A DNA stretch of 55,093 nt from Acidimicrobiia bacterium (GCA_021296415.1 JAGWAL010000012.1:1-55093); one strand, 5' to 3'. Positions 27,397 through 36,958 are shown, numbered from the stretch's first letter. Notes: generated from the letters alone by a model not told the origin. Program-made: numbers and translations.

Positions 27397-29282
27397 GCCC
27401 GCTCACCGCAGACGGCCTGACGGCCCTGCGGGATCAGGGGGACACCGCGCCTGCCCTGGGTTGGGTCCGAGGGTCCGCGGCCACGTGATCCATCGGCTCG
27501 CGAGGCCGTATCGGCGGCTGGGGTTCGGTCGGAGAAGAATCCTTGTCCGCGGGAGGCCCGTCGGCTTGAGGCCCCTCCATTGGCGGCTCGTCGCTCCGAG
27601 GCGCATCGGCGAGGTTGATCCGTCTGCGGCTCATCGCCTCGGGGCTCGTCGCTGGGTGGGTCAGCGGTCCGCGGCTTGTCGGCCCCTGGGGCGCCGGGGT
27701 GCGGGTCGTCCGGCGGCGGGGGTGGTTTCTGTTTGCAGGCGATGGTGATGGTGTCGCCGTCGTGCAGGGCCGCCCGGCGTGGCGGTTGGGATTCGAACAG
27801 CCCGGGCTGTCGGGGGCCCTCGTCGCTGGCGGTGGCGCCGGCTCTGCGTGGCTGTGTCGCCAGCGGGTCTGCCGGCGGTGGTTGTGCCGGCGGGGGGTGC
27901 TCGGGTTGGAGTTCGCGTCCAGGCGGCCTGGCGGTGTCGGTGGGCGTGTGGGGTGGCTGGAGGGTGAGGCTGCCGTCGCGACGTCGGATGACTTCTTCGC
28001 CGTTGAGATGGACGCGGATGTGGTGGCAGCGGTGACAGAGCAGGCAGGTGTTCTCCAGGGTGGTCTCCCCGCCGTGGCACCAGTGGTCGATGTGGTGGAC
28101 CTCGCAGATCTTCTCGGTGACGCGGCAGCCGATGCAGCCGCGGTCGCGGGCGACGAGTTGTTTCCGCAGTCGCGGCGGGATCTTGCGTTGGGATCGCCCC
28201 AGCAGCGGCCCGCAGGTGTGCTTGTTGAAGATGCCGGGGAGGATCCTGGCGTCACACGCCAACGCCAGCGCTTCGGCTTCGGTGAGGGGCGTGTCGTCGG
28301 CGAGGCGGGCATTGACGACCCGCTCGCGCACCAGGTCGTAGTCGGCCAGGACGATGAACTCGGCGCCCACCGGCGCGTCTTGACCGTCGCTGTGGCTCTT
28401 GCAGATCAGTTCTGCGAGGGCGTCGGCGGAGCGCTGGGGGGGCGTGGGGCGATCCTTGGGGTCCTCACTGCGGAACAACTCGTCCGATTTCGCCGACAGC
28501 GCGGCGCGGACCCGGTTGCCGGTGAGCGGGTCGAACTGCGCGAACAGATGGAACATGCCGTCTCCCTGCTCGCTGATCGAGGCGCGGCGCCGGCGCCGCC
28601 GGGAGGCCCGCCGCGCCTCGAGTTCCTGGTCGCTGGTGGCGTCATTCACCATCTGCTTGATGGTGCGTCGCAGCTGGTCCTCGGGCTCGACCTCGGCGGC
28701 GTCCAGCAGTGCCCGCCGGTCCACCAGCGCATCGGCGGCGGCGTCGAGGATCATTCCCGCCGCCTCGGGGGTGATCGCACCCTCGGCGAGCCGGTCGGCC
28801 ACCTCGGGGGATCACTCCAACTGTCCGGCCACCTTCACGGCCTTGCGGGCGCCGGAACGGGACCGCTTCTGATCCCGACACAGCATCTCCTCGGTCGCCT
28901 TGTCGCCCTCCCGGCGGGAGATCTCCGAAATCACCTCTGCTTCGGAGGCCGCGATCGCCGCCCGCGCCCGCCCCATGCACCCCAGACGGTCACGCAACAC
29001 CGCCAACTCCACCTCCCGCAACGACACCGGCGACGCGAACAACCACTCGCCCAACAACGCCCACTCCCCGCCGCCGGCACCACCCCCACCGTCGGCACTG
29101 GCGATGCCGGTGTCCGCCTCGGCGGGACCGCGACCGACGAAACCAGAACCGGTACCCGTGGTGGCCGCTCCGCTGCCCGGCTCGCGGTGATCGCTACCGC
29201 CACGACCGGCGGCGCCACGGCCGGTGACGGTGCCACCGGTGTGCCTCGGGTCCTCGCCCATCTCGCCATCACCCCTTCGCAT
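27345..29282 (-). pseudogene. DUF222/HNH endonuclease, interrupted by in-frame TGA
   Basis: Two pieces in one frame form a DUF222-HNH protein (13E12 repeat family of actinobacteria). The N-terminal part covers 28812-29282. A TGA at 28812-28814 follows VAGQLE, and the frame continues as SPEVADRLAEGAITPEAAG with no shift. The HNH domain is complete downstream: RKQLVARDRGCIGC, CEVHHIDHWCHGGET, NTCLLCHRCHH. The C-terminal 200 residues are Pro/Arg-rich and overlap the menA 3' end by 52 bases. A TGG-to-TGA change is the simplest cause. A GTG at 28800-28802 could restart translation but would lose DUF222. Confidence 0.75.
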
Positions 29283-29350
29283 CGGTCCCCGGCACCCCCG
29301 CCCGTCGGCGGCGAACGCCGCTTGTCATTGCCTGTCCGCAATCTAGAACA

Positions 29351-29367
29351 GGGGTGTGACACACCCC
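29351..29367. promoter_or_regulatory. Perfect 8-bp inverted repeat upstream of the HNH gene
   Basis: GGGGTGTG and CACACCCC flank one central A, forming an exact palindrome about 70 bases before the HNH start. The spacer 29283-29532 is AT-richer than its neighbours and has no gene. An operator for a dimeric regulator is the likeliest reading. A terminator hairpin is less likely because no T-tract follows. Confidence 0.5.
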
Positions 29368-29532
29368 CTACACCCGTATGTTCCAGTCTCGACACTGATC
29401 CAAAATTGTCTTCGACAGGATCAGAACCGACCGGATAGATCGCGGCGAATCCCCTGCTCAACGGGCCGCGGCCCCGCCACACCCCGAGACGATTGAGAGA
29501 GAGGCCGGCCCTGCTGGCTGCATCGCGGCTCC

Positions 29533-30227
29533 TCAGGTGCTGCGGGTGGCGGTGAGGAGTTGGGCGATTCCGCCGCTGAAGACGTGGTGGTCCACGTCGT
29601 CGAAGCTGGCCGTCTCTAGTTGGTCGGCGAGTTGGTCCGGCGCCGGTAGCAGGCGCAGCGAGTCGGGCAGGTAGCGGTAGGCCTCCCGGTCCGACAGGAG
29701 CCCGCCGATGATCGGGACGACCCGGCCGAAGTAACCCGGCAGGTCGGCTCCGCCACCTCCAGGAGGGCGATGCGGCCGCCGGGCCGTACCGCTCGGGCCA
29801 CCTCGGCGAGGAAGGCCTCCGGATCGGTCACGTTGCGCAGGGCGAAACCGCAGACGGCCCCCTCGAGGGCGCCATCGGGCAGCGGCAGGCGCAACACGTC
29901 GGCCCGCACCAGGGGAGCGGAGGTGGTGGCGTGGCGCAGCATTCCGGCCGAGAAGTCGACACCCACGGCACGGTGGCGCACTCGCTCGAGTTCATCGCAG
30001 AAGTCTCCTGTCCCGCAGGCCAGGTCGGCCACGAGCGACCCCGCCGACAGGTCCATCAGCCGGACGCTGCGGCGCCGCCAGCGGCGGTCCAGGCCGAAGG
30101 TGAGCAGCCGGTTGAGGAGGTCGTAGCGTCGCGCCACCCGATCGAACATGCGCTCGACGGCGCGCTCGCGGCCGGCGCCGAACAGATCGGCGTTCTTGAC
30201 GGTCTCGGAGGCTCGGGAGCGCATCAT
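29533..30227 (-). CDS. menG: MenG/UbiE demethylmenaquinone methyltransferase (frameshifted)
   Basis: A SAM-dependent C-methyltransferase that finishes menaquinone. FDRVARRYDLLNRLLTFGLDRRWRRR, VADLACGTGDFCDEL (SAM motif I), VGVDFSAGMLR and LRNVTDPEAFLAEVARAVRPGG are in the first frame. Around 29736-29750 the frame changes: after LLEVAEP the other frame reads GYFGRVVPIIGGLLSDREA and continues to HHVFSGGIAQLLTATRST and a TGA at 29533-29535. Homologues have more residues between EP and YF, so a short deletion with net -1 frame is implied. The ATG at 30225-30227 opens the gene. Confidence 0.88.
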
Positions 30228-30287
30228 CGACCCCCAAGGCTCTGCTGCGACGCGCCGGCAGGATCAGCCGGATGTTTCCGGCCCTGG

Positions 30288-30307
30288 ATTCCGGCCTCCG
30301 CCGGAAT
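30288..30307. repeat. REP-like palindromic element
   Basis: ATTCCGGC, a CTCC loop and GCCGGAAT make a perfect 8-bp hairpin in the 202-bp spacer 30228-30429 between menG and a small membrane protein gene. Its form (GGATTCCGGCC...GGCCGGAATGA-like) resembles intergenic REP palindromes of many bacteria. A second partial copy of the left arm (TGATTCCAGCCTCC) lies about 55 bases further. No gene is visible in the spacer. Confidence 0.55.
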
Positions 30308-30429
30308 GATGGTTGGGACCCGAGGGATTCGTCGCGCCGCGCAGTGATTCCAGCCTCCTGGACTTGGGCCTGGGATCGAGTCCGGGACAGGCGCTCCACC
30401 AGAATGGCGGGTGCGATTGTTCCGGGCGC

Positions 30430-30795
30430 CTAGCGGAACCACGTGCGGTAGTAGCCCCGGCTCATGGGGTGTAGGAGTAGGCCCACGAGGGCGAGCGCCA
30501 GCAGCACGCCGATCAGGTCCCAGGCCGAGAACGCCGCCAGCATCCCGAGGACCTCGCCCAGCATCTCCAGGAATCCGTACAACACCGCCAGGCGGTAACC
30601 GTTCTTGCGTTCCCGGACCGTTCCCTGCGCCGCGCCGAAGGCGAGCAACCCGGTCAGGATCAGGAAGATACTGAGGGGGTGCCCGATCAAGGTGAGGCCC
30701 CTGAGGACGGCGAAGAACCCGGAAATATAGAGGAGCACGACCGCGATCTGCAGGGTCTGCGGAAGCGAGGGATTCGTCCAGCGGAACTGCCTCAT
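30430..30795 (-). CDS. Small four-helix membrane protein
   Basis: I do not recognise this 121-residue protein as a named family. It has hydrophobic segments near residues 16-34, 40-56, 68-88 and 92-107, with short basic loops (RERKNGYR). The ATG at 30795 is only 4 bases after the mshD stop, so the two are probably co-transcribed. It could be a DoxX-like or general small membrane protein, but no signature residue decides. Confidence 0.72.
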   Translation of the reverse strand: MRQFRWTNPSLPQTLQIAVVLLYISGFFAVLRGLTLIGHPLSIFLILTGLLAFGAAQGTVRERKNGYRLAVLYGFLEMLGEVLGMLAAFSAWDLIGVLLALALVGLLLHPMSRGYYRTWFR

Positions 30796-30799
30796 GGCC

Positions 30800-31654
30800 C
30801 TAGTCTGCTCGCTCTATCCGGCGCGGCCCACCATTGGCGCCTGCCGGCTCGGTGTGGTCTCGGGCGCGCCCCGACAACGCGGCGACATAGGCCCGGTTGG
30901 TGTGGTGGTGCCGGAAGCCGAGACGCCGGTAGACGGCGTTGGCCGCGGCGTTGTCGGATTCCACGTAGAGCATCGCGACGGTCGGTCCACGGCTGTGGAG
31001 GTGGGCCAGACCCGCCAGGGTCAGCGGCCCGCCGATGCCTCGTCCCTGGCAGGCCGGATCCACGGCGATCACGTAGATCTCGCCCACGGGAATGTCCCCG
31101 GGTGGCGGTCCGCCCCCCGGATGGACCTTCGTCCAGCAGAATCCCGCCAGGCGACCCTCCAGTTCGTGGAGCAGGAACCCCGCCGCGTCGTACCAGGGTT
31201 CGGCCTGGCGCGCCCGCAGGTCGTCGGCGGTCATGGCGCCCTGCTCGGGGTGCCAGCCGAAGGCCCGCCGGTTCACCGCCAGCACCGCGTCGGTGTCTCC
31301 CGGTTCGAAGGGGCGCACCGCCAGATCCGAGGGTGCGGCCGGCAGCGGCGCACGCAACTGCCAGAGGTCGCGATAGGCCGTGAACCCGAACTCCGCCGCC
31401 AATGCGTCGTCGGAAGGTTCCACATGGCCGATCCAGAGCCTGCACGTGCTCCCGCCGGCGGCCCGCACGGTGGCCACGGCCGCCGCCAACCGGTCCTGCA
31501 GCTCTCCGGTATCGAGCGTGAGCCGGTCGGCCGCCGGCAGCTCGATCGTCCAGGCCACCTCACCATCGTTCGGCCCGGAAATCTCGATCGCCACCGCAGC
31601 GGAGGCTACTCCCACCCATATCCGATAAGAGTCGTCCGAAGCCTCACGCGGCAA
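30800..31654 (-). CDS. mshD: MshD, mycothiol synthase
   Basis: Acetyl-CoA:Cys-GlcN-Ins acetyltransferase, the last step of mycothiol synthesis and a marker of actinobacteria. The C-terminal GNAT domain is clear: [43 protein letters not shown] (acetyl-CoA loop), [19 protein letters not shown] and HHHTNRAYV. The N-terminal GNAT half is shorter than in Mycobacterium. The start is unsure: TTG 31654 or GTG 31615, neither with a strong ribosome site. The nth gene starts 48 bases away in the opposite direction. Confidence 0.9.
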   Translation of the reverse strand: MPREASDDSYRIWVGVASAAVAIEISGPNDGEVAWTIELPAADRLTLDTGELQDRLAAAVATVRAAGGSTCRLWIGHVEPSDDALAAEFGFTAYRDLWQLRAPLPAAPSDLAVRPFEPGDTDAVLAVNRRAFGWHPEQGAMTADDLRARQAEPWYDAAGFLLHELEGRLAGFCWTKVHPGGGPPPGDIPVGEIYVIAVDPACQGRGIGGPLTLAGLAHLHSRGPTVAMLYVESDNAAANAVYRRLGFRHHHTNRAYVAALSGRARDHTEPAGANGGPRRIERAD

Positions 31655-31701
31655 TGACCGGATGGCCGGAACGCCTGCGGGGGAGCGCTACCGTTGCCTG
31701 C

Positions 31702-32346
31702 ATGGGTCGTCCACGTTCGCCCCGGGGCCGCGCCCGGGAGACGCACGAGCGCCTGAAGCGGGAGTACCCGGATGCCGATTGCGCGCTGGTTCACGACTCG
31801 CCCTACCAGCTGCTGGTCGCCACGATTCTCTCCGCGCAGTGCACCGACAAGAGGGTCAACATGGTCACCCCGGGGCTGTTCGCGCGCTATCCCGCGCCGG
31901 AGGACCTGGCTGCCTGCAACCCATCGGAGCTCGAGGCGATGATCCACTCCACCGGCTTCTTCCAGAGCAAGGCCCGCAATCTCATCGGCATGGCCGACCG
32001 GCTGGTGCGCCACCACGGCGGGGAGGTGCCCAGCTCCATGCGCGAGCTGACGGCCCTTCCCGGAGTGGGGCGGAAGACGGCCAACGTGGTGCGCAGCGTG
32101 GCGTTCGACCTACCGGGCCTGCCGGTGGACACCCACGTCGGCCGTCTCGCCCGGCGCCTCGGCATGACCGAGGCCACCGATCCCACCGTCGTCGAGAGGG
32201 AGCTGAATCCCATGATCCCGGCGGGCGAACGGGGGGACTTCAGCATGCGCCTGATCCTGCACGGGCGGCAGGTGTGCAGGGCGCGTCGCGCCGACTGCGA
32301 CCGATGCATCTGCAACGACTTCTGCCCATCGGCGTTCGCCGTCTGA
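31702..32346 (+). CDS. nth: Endonuclease III (DNA glycosylase/AP lyase)
   Basis: A 214-residue base-excision-repair enzyme for oxidised pyrimidines. LVATILSAQCTDKRVN carries the catalytic lysine, LPGVGRKTANVV the helix-hairpin-helix, and VDTHVGRLARRLG the catalytic aspartate. The 4Fe-4S ligands CRARRADCDRCICNDFC fit the C-X6-C-X2-C-X5-C spacing. ATG 31702 is preferred over an upstream in-frame start at 31654 because the family begins near RARETHERLKREYP. It opens the compact his/trp run; hisD starts 3 bases after its stop. Confidence 0.94.
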   Translation: MGRPRSPRGRARETHERLKREYPDADCALVHDSPYQLLVATILSAQCTDKRVNMVTPGLFARYPAPEDLAACNPSELEAMIHSTGFFQSKARNLIGMADRLVRHHGGEVPSSMRELTALPGVGRKTANVVRSVAFDLPGLPVDTHVGRLARRLGMTEATDPTVVERELNPMIPAGERGDFSMRLILHGRQVCRARRADCDRCICNDFCPSAFAV

Positions 32347-32348
32347 GC

Positions 32349-33770
32349 ATGCGTGCATTGCGCCGGCTCGAGGGGTTCGCGGCGCGCCATCTGCGCCGGG
32401 ACGACACGGAGGGGAGTCGGGAGACAGCTAGCGTCGCCGCGGTGGCGGGCAAGAACGGACTCCTCGCCGTCATCGACGCGCGCGGGGCGACCGATCCCTG
32501 CCTGCCGGGCGTCCCCGAGGCGAGTTCTCCGGGAGTCCTGGAGTCGGTGCGCGAGATCATCCGCGACGTGCGGCGCGACGGCGACGCGGCCCTGCGCGAG
32601 CTGGCGAGGCGCTTCGACGGGGCGGCGCTCACCGATCTGGCCGTGAGCCCGGCAGCGTGCACGGCAGCGCTCGAGAACCTGGCTCCCCCCGTGCGCGAGG
32701 CACTCGAGGCGGCCGCGGTGCGGATCGAGGCCTTCCACCGCACGCAGCTCGAGCCCCAGGCCAGCTGGACGTGCGACGGCGTGACAGTCCGCTCGCTGCA
32801 GATTCCGGTGGACCGGGCCGGGTTGTACGTCCCCGGCGGGCGGGCGGCCTATCCCTCGACGGTCCTGATGACCGCCATCCCCGCCCGGGTGGCCGGCGTG
32901 GCGAGCCTGGCGCTGTGCGTGCCGCCCGGTCCCGACGGCACGGTTGCGCCCGTCACACTGGCCGCCGCGGCGCTCGCGGGTACCCAGGAGGTGTACGCGG
33001 TCGGCGGTGCGGGTGCCGTGGCCGCGCTGGCGTACGGCACCGACACGATCCCGCGGGTGGATCTGATCGCCGGTCCGGGGAACATCTATGTCGCCGTGGC
33101 CAAGCAGGAGGTGGCCGGCATCGTCGGCGTGCCCTCGGCCTTCGCCGGGCCCTCCGAGGTGGTGGTCGTCGCCGACGGCTCGGCTCCGCCCGAACTCGCT
33201 GCGGTCGACCTGATCGTGCAGGCCGAGCACGGCCCCGACGGCATGGCGTGCCTGGTCACCTGGGATCCGGCCGTGGCCGCGGCCGTGGCCGCAGAGGTGG
33301 AGGCCGCGGCTGCCAGGGCACCGCGCCGGGCGGAGATCGAGGCGACCCTTGCCTCCTCGGGCTATGCCGTCGTCGTGGACGGCCCGGAGGCGGCCGCCCG
33401 CGTGGTGAACCGGATCGCACCCGAGCACCTGCAGCTCATGGTGGCCGCGCCCGAGGCGCTGCTCCCGCTCATCCGCCACGCCGGTGCCATCTTCTGCGGC
33501 GAGAACGCCCCGGCCTCCCTGGGGGACTACCTGGCGGGACCCTCGCACGTGCTGCCGACGGGACGCACGGCCCGGTTCGGTTCGGCGCTGGGTGTTGCCG
33601 ACTTCTGCCGCCGGACCCATGTCATCTCCGCCGACGAGGAGGCCATGGTCCGACTCGGACCCGCGATCGAGACGCTGGCGATCGCCGAGGGCCTGCCCGC
33701 ACATGCCGCCTCGGTCAGGAAGCGGCTGGACCGCCTGGCGAATCCGGCTGCCGCGGGCGAGCGGCCATGA
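32349..33770 (+). CDS. hisD: Histidinol dehydrogenase
   Basis: Catalyses the two-step NAD-dependent oxidation of histidinol to histidine. Typical segments are YVPGGRAAYPSTVLMTAIPA, AVGGAGAVAALAYGT, AGPGNIYVAVAKQEV, FAGPSEVVVVAD, AEHGPDGMACLVT, NRIAPEHLQL and ENAPASLGDYLAGPSHVLPT. ATG 32349 gives 473 residues with about 40 extra at the N-terminus. A start near VAGKNGLL would give the usual length, so the true start may lie inside. The stop overlaps hisC. Confidence 0.94.
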   Translation: MRALRRLEGFAARHLRRDDTEGSRETASVAAVAGKNGLLAVIDARGATDPCLPGVPEASSPGVLESVREIIRDVRRDGDAALRELARRFDGAALTDLAVSPAACTAALENLAPPVREALEAAAVRIEAFHRTQLEPQASWTCDGVTVRSLQIPVDRAGLYVPGGRAAYPSTVLMTAIPARVAGVASLALCVPPGPDGTVAPVTLAAAALAGTQEVYAVGGAGAVAALAYGTDTIPRVDLIAGPGNIYVAVAKQEVAGIVGVPSAFAGPSEVVVVADGSAPPELAAVDLIVQAEHGPDGMACLVTWDPAVAAAVAAEVEAAAARAPRRAEIEATLASSGYAVVVDGPEAAARVVNRIAPEHLQLMVAAPEALLPLIRHAGAIFCGENAPASLGDYLAGPSHVLPTGRTARFGSALGVADFCRRTHVISADEEAMVRLGPAIETLAIAEGLPAHAASVRKRLDRLANPAAAGERP

Positions 33771-34852
33771 GCTGGCCGCAGTCCCGCCCGCAGGTGGCGA
33801 CGATGAAGGGGTACCACTCGCCGCAGGTGGATGTGCGCGTGCGACTCAACACCAACGAGTCCCCGTTCGCGCCAGCCGAAGGGTTCCGGGAGGCACTCGC
33901 CGAACGGCTGGCGTCCGTCGACTGGAATCGCTACCCGCCGCGCGCGGCCGAGCCGCTGCGCGCCGGTATCGCCGCGCTGCACGGGGTCTCCCCCGACAAC
34001 GTGATCGCCGCCAACGGATCCAATGAGGTCATCCAGACCTTGCTGCTGACCTACGCCGGCGGGAACGGGCGCGTCGGGCTGTTCTCGCCGACCTATGCCC
34101 TGCACTCCCACATCGCCCGCATCGTCGGCGCCGAGGTCGTGACGGCGACCCGCGCCCCGGACTTCCGCGTCGGCGCCGAAGCGGTGGCCCGGTTCGCCGC
34201 CGATGAGCGCCCGGACGTGCTGTTCCTGTGTTCGCCCAACAATCCGACCGGCACCGTGGAGGATCCCGAAACGGTCCGGGCGGCTCTCGAGGCCGTCTCG
34301 GACTACGGAGGCGTCCTCGTCGTGGACGAGGCCTACATCCAGTTCACGGGACGCCGGCCCGGCAGGTTCACGGCGGTCGACCTGCAGGACGAGGCGACCC
34401 CGCTGGTGGTGTGCCGCACCTTCTCCAAGGCCTGGGCCCTGGCTGCCGTCCGGCTCGGCTACGCGCTGGCGCCGTCGCGCATCGTCGCCGAGATGCACAA
34501 GGTCGTGCTGCCGTACCACCTCGACGTCATGACGCAGGAGATCGGCATGCTCTGCCTGCAGCATGCCGCCGCCGCCGACCGGCGGGCGGCCGCCGTGGTG
34601 GCCGAGCGGGAGCGACTGGCGGAACACCTGTCCGGGTTGCCGGTGCGGCATTGGCCCTCGGGCGCCAACTTCATCCTCTTCCGCCCCTCCGGCCGGGACG
34701 GCGCGGCGGTGTGGCAGGGTCTCGTGGACCGGTCGGTGCTCGTGCGTGACTGCAGTTCCTGGGAGGGGCTCCGCGACTGCCTGCGCGTCACCGTCGGCAC
34801 GCCGGAGGAGAACACGCTGTTCCTCGAGGCCCTGGCGGCCGTTCTGCGCTGA
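33767..34852 (+). CDS. hisC: Histidinol-phosphate aminotransferase
   Basis: A PLP-dependent class I/II aminotransferase of 361 residues making L-histidinol phosphate. VRLNTNESPFAP, ANGSNEVIQTLLLTYAG, CSPNNPTGTV, VVDEAYIQF and CRTFSKAWALAAVRLGYA (PLP lysine) appear in order, with a C-terminal RDCSSWEGLRDCLRVTVG that includes the substrate arginine. ATG 33767 overlaps hisD by four bases. An alternative reading as a phenylalanine aminotransferase is unlikely in this cluster. Confidence 0.93.
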   Translation: MSWPQSRPQVATMKGYHSPQVDVRVRLNTNESPFAPAEGFREALAERLASVDWNRYPPRAAEPLRAGIAALHGVSPDNVIAANGSNEVIQTLLLTYAGGNGRVGLFSPTYALHSHIARIVGAEVVTATRAPDFRVGAEAVARFAADERPDVLFLCSPNNPTGTVEDPETVRAALEAVSDYGGVLVVDEAYIQFTGRRPGRFTAVDLQDEATPLVVCRTFSKAWALAAVRLGYALAPSRIVAEMHKVVLPYHLDVMTQEIGMLCLQHAAAADRRAAAVVAERERLAEHLSGLPVRHWPSGANFILFRPSGRDGAAVWQGLVDRSVLVRDCSSWEGLRDCLRVTVGTPEENTLFLEALAAVLR

Positions 34853-34933
34853 GGCGTCCGCGCGCCGGGCGCTGCTGCGATACTGCACAGTGCCGGCGGC
34901 AAACACCCGGCAACCGACGACCGAGGAGGAGCC

Positions 34934-35527
34934 GTGGGCGAGCGGCAGTCCCGACGGCAACGGAGTACCGCGGAGACCAGTATCGGGATCAGCCTCGATG
35001 TGGACGGCGACGGGCAAAGCGACGTCTCCACCGGCCTGCCGTTCTTCGACCACATGCTGGCACAGTTGGCGCGCCACGGAGGGTGGAACCTGAGCGTCGA
35101 AGCGAGCGGCGACCTCGCCGTGGACGCGCACCACACCGTGGAGGACACGGGCATCCTGCTCGGGCAGTGCCTCCGGGAGGCGCTCGGTGACAAGCGCGGC
35201 GTGCGCCGGTTCGCCTCCGCCGCCGTTCCCCTCGACGAGGCACTCGTGGACGTGGCCCTGGACCTCTCGGGCCGCCCCTATCTCCACTACGAGTTGGATC
35301 CCCCGGGTGAGAAGATCCTCGGCGATCCGCCCTTCGATCCCCAGTTGATGGAGGAGTTCTGGCGGGCGTTCGTCACCAGTGCGGCCATCACGCTGCACCT
35401 CGTGCTGGTGCGCGGCCGCAACACGCACCACATCCTGGAGTCCGCATTCAAGAGCGTGGCGCGCAGCCTGCGCGATGCGGTGCGCGTCGAGGGTGCCGAC
35501 GTGCCCTCGACGAAGGGCACCCTCTAG
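34934..35527 (+). CDS. hisB: Imidazoleglycerol-phosphate dehydratase
   Basis: A monofunctional HisB of 197 residues that removes water from imidazoleglycerol phosphate using two manganese ions. The metal-binding repeats LPFFDHMLAQLARHGG, DAHHTVEDTG and NTHHILESAFKS are intact. GTG 34934 follows GAGGAGG. The 81-bp gap after hisC is the largest in this part of the cluster and could hold an internal promoter. Confidence 0.95.
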   Translation: MGERQSRRQRSTAETSIGISLDVDGDGQSDVSTGLPFFDHMLAQLARHGGWNLSVEASGDLAVDAHHTVEDTGILLGQCLREALGDKRGVRRFASAAVPLDEALVDVALDLSGRPYLHYELDPPGEKILGDPPFDPQLMEEFWRAFVTSAAITLHLVLVRGRNTHHILESAFKSVARSLRDAVRVEGADVPSTKGTL

Positions 35528-35555
35528 ACCGCCCGGACGGAGACTCCGGACAGCC

Positions 35556-36179
35556 ATGAGCGCTTCGGGACGCCCGGTCGTGGCGGTTCTGGACTACGGC
35601 ATCGGCAACCTCCGGTCGGCGCAGAAGGGACTGGAGCGCGCCGGCGCGGACGCCCACCTGACCGCCGACCCGGAGCTCATCAGGCGGGCCGACGGCCTCG
35701 TGCTGCCGGGCGTGGGCGCCTTCGCGCCCTGCATGGCGGCGCTCGAAGGGGCAGCTCTGGATCGCGAGGCGCGGCGCGCCGTGGAGGAGGGGGTGCCCTT
35801 CCTGGGCATCTGCATCGGTATGCAGATGCTCTACGAGGGGTCCGAGGAGGCCCCCGGGCGCCGCGGTCTGGGCCTCCTGCCCGGCGACGTACGCAGGCTC
35901 CCCGACGGTGTCAAGAGACCCCAGATGCAGTGGAACCGGCTACAGGTGGACCGGCCCGACGCGCTGCTGGCCGGACTGGACGGGGCGTGGGTCTACTTCG
36001 TGCACTCCTATTCCGCCGAGATCTCCTCCAACACGATCGCCACCTGCGACTACGGCGGTCCCGTGAGCGCTGTGGCGGCCACCGGAGCGCTGTGGGGCGT
36101 CCAGTTCCACCCCGAGAAGTCCGGCGCCGAGGGGCTGCGACTGCTCGGTAATTTCGTGGCGATCCTGGCGTGCCGCTGA
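35556..36179 (+). CDS. hisH: Imidazole glycerol phosphate synthase, glutamine amidotransferase subunit
   Basis: A class I amidotransferase of 207 residues that delivers ammonia to HisF. LDYGIGNLRSAQKGLERAG opens it, LGICIGMQMLYEGSEE has the catalytic cysteine, and VQFHPEKSG the catalytic His and Glu. YFVHSYSA is a HisH mark. The stop overlaps the hisA start by one base. Confidence 0.95.
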   Translation: MSASGRPVVAVLDYGIGNLRSAQKGLERAGADAHLTADPELIRRADGLVLPGVGAFAPCMAALEGAALDREARRAVEEGVPFLGICIGMQMLYEGSEEAPGRRGLGLLPGDVRRLPDGVKRPQMQWNRLQVDRPDALLAGLDGAWVYFVHSYSAEISSNTIATCDYGGPVSAVAATGALWGVQFHPEKSGAEGLRLLGNFVAILACR

Positions 36180-36958
36180 TGCTGCTGTTCCCGGCCATCG
36201 ATCTGCGCGGCGGGCGCTGCGTGCGCCTCTACCGGGGTGACTTCGGCGCCGAGACCGTCTACGCGGAGGACCCCGAGACGGTGGCGGCGTCGTTCGCCGC
36301 GGCGGGTGCGCCGTGGCTGCACGTCGTGGATCTCGACGCGGCGCGATCCGGTGAGCTCACCAACCTCGCCCAGGTGGCCGCAATCGTCACCGCCGCCGGC
36401 GTGCCGGTGCAGTACGGCGGGGGAGTGCGGTCGGTGGCCGCCGCCGCGCAGCTCGCGAGCTTGGGCGTGGCCCGCGTCGTGATGGGGACCGCGGCTCTCG
36501 AGAACCCCGCGCTGCTCGCAGAGATCTCGGCCCGCCAGCCGGTGGCGCTGGGGCTGGATGTCCGCGGGCGCGAGGTCGCCGTGCGGGGTTGGCGCGCCGG
36601 CAGCGGACGGAGCCTCGGCGAGGTGCTGGCCACCGAGCCCGCCGTGGAGGCCCTCGTGGTCACGCAGATCGCCACCGACGGCACCCTCGGCGGCCCCGAT
36701 GTGGAACTGCTGGCCGAGGTACTCGCCGCCACGGACCTCCCCCTGATCGCCTCGGGCGGGGTCGGCGATCTGGCGGATCTGCGGCGGCTCGCCCGCCTGC
36801 GGGCCGGCGGGCGCTCGCTGGCCGGCACCATCGTCGGGCGCGCCATCTACGAGCGGACGCTGAGCCTCGCCGAGGCCCTGCGCGAACTCGCCGAGGAGGC
36901 GGCGGCGCCACCGGGAGCCTCGCCGGCCGGGCGGGACAGGGGAAGGGCGCAGCCGTGA
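36179..36958 (+). CDS. hisA: ProFAR isomerase (HisA)
   Basis: A TIM barrel of 259 residues that isomerises N'-5'-phosphoribosyl-formimino-AICAR ribonucleotide. [20 protein letters not shown] has the first catalytic Asp, QYGGGVRSV and MGTAALENP bind phosphate, and [18 protein letters not shown] contributes the second Asp. In some actinobacteria HisA is replaced by bifunctional PriA; here trpF is also present, so HisA is probably monofunctional. ATG 36179 is chosen; GTG 36170 is a near alternative. Confidence 0.93.
   Translation: MLLFPAIDLRGGRCVRLYRGDFGAETVYAEDPETVAASFAAAGAPWLHVVDLDAARSGELTNLAQVAAIVTAAGVPVQYGGGVRSVAAAAQLASLGVARVVMGTAALENPALLAEISARQPVALGLDVRGREVAVRGWRAGSGRSLGEVLATEPAVEALVVTQIATDGTLGGPDVELLAEVLAATDLPLIASGGVGDLADLRRLARLRAGGRSLAGTIVGRAIYERTLSLAEALRELAEEAAAPPGASPAGRDRGRAQP

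Noticed and set aside
27615-29438. A 607-codon plus-strand frame opposite the HNH gene
   Set aside because: Shadow of the GC-rich HNH gene; the HNH zinc and metal motifs are on the minus strand.
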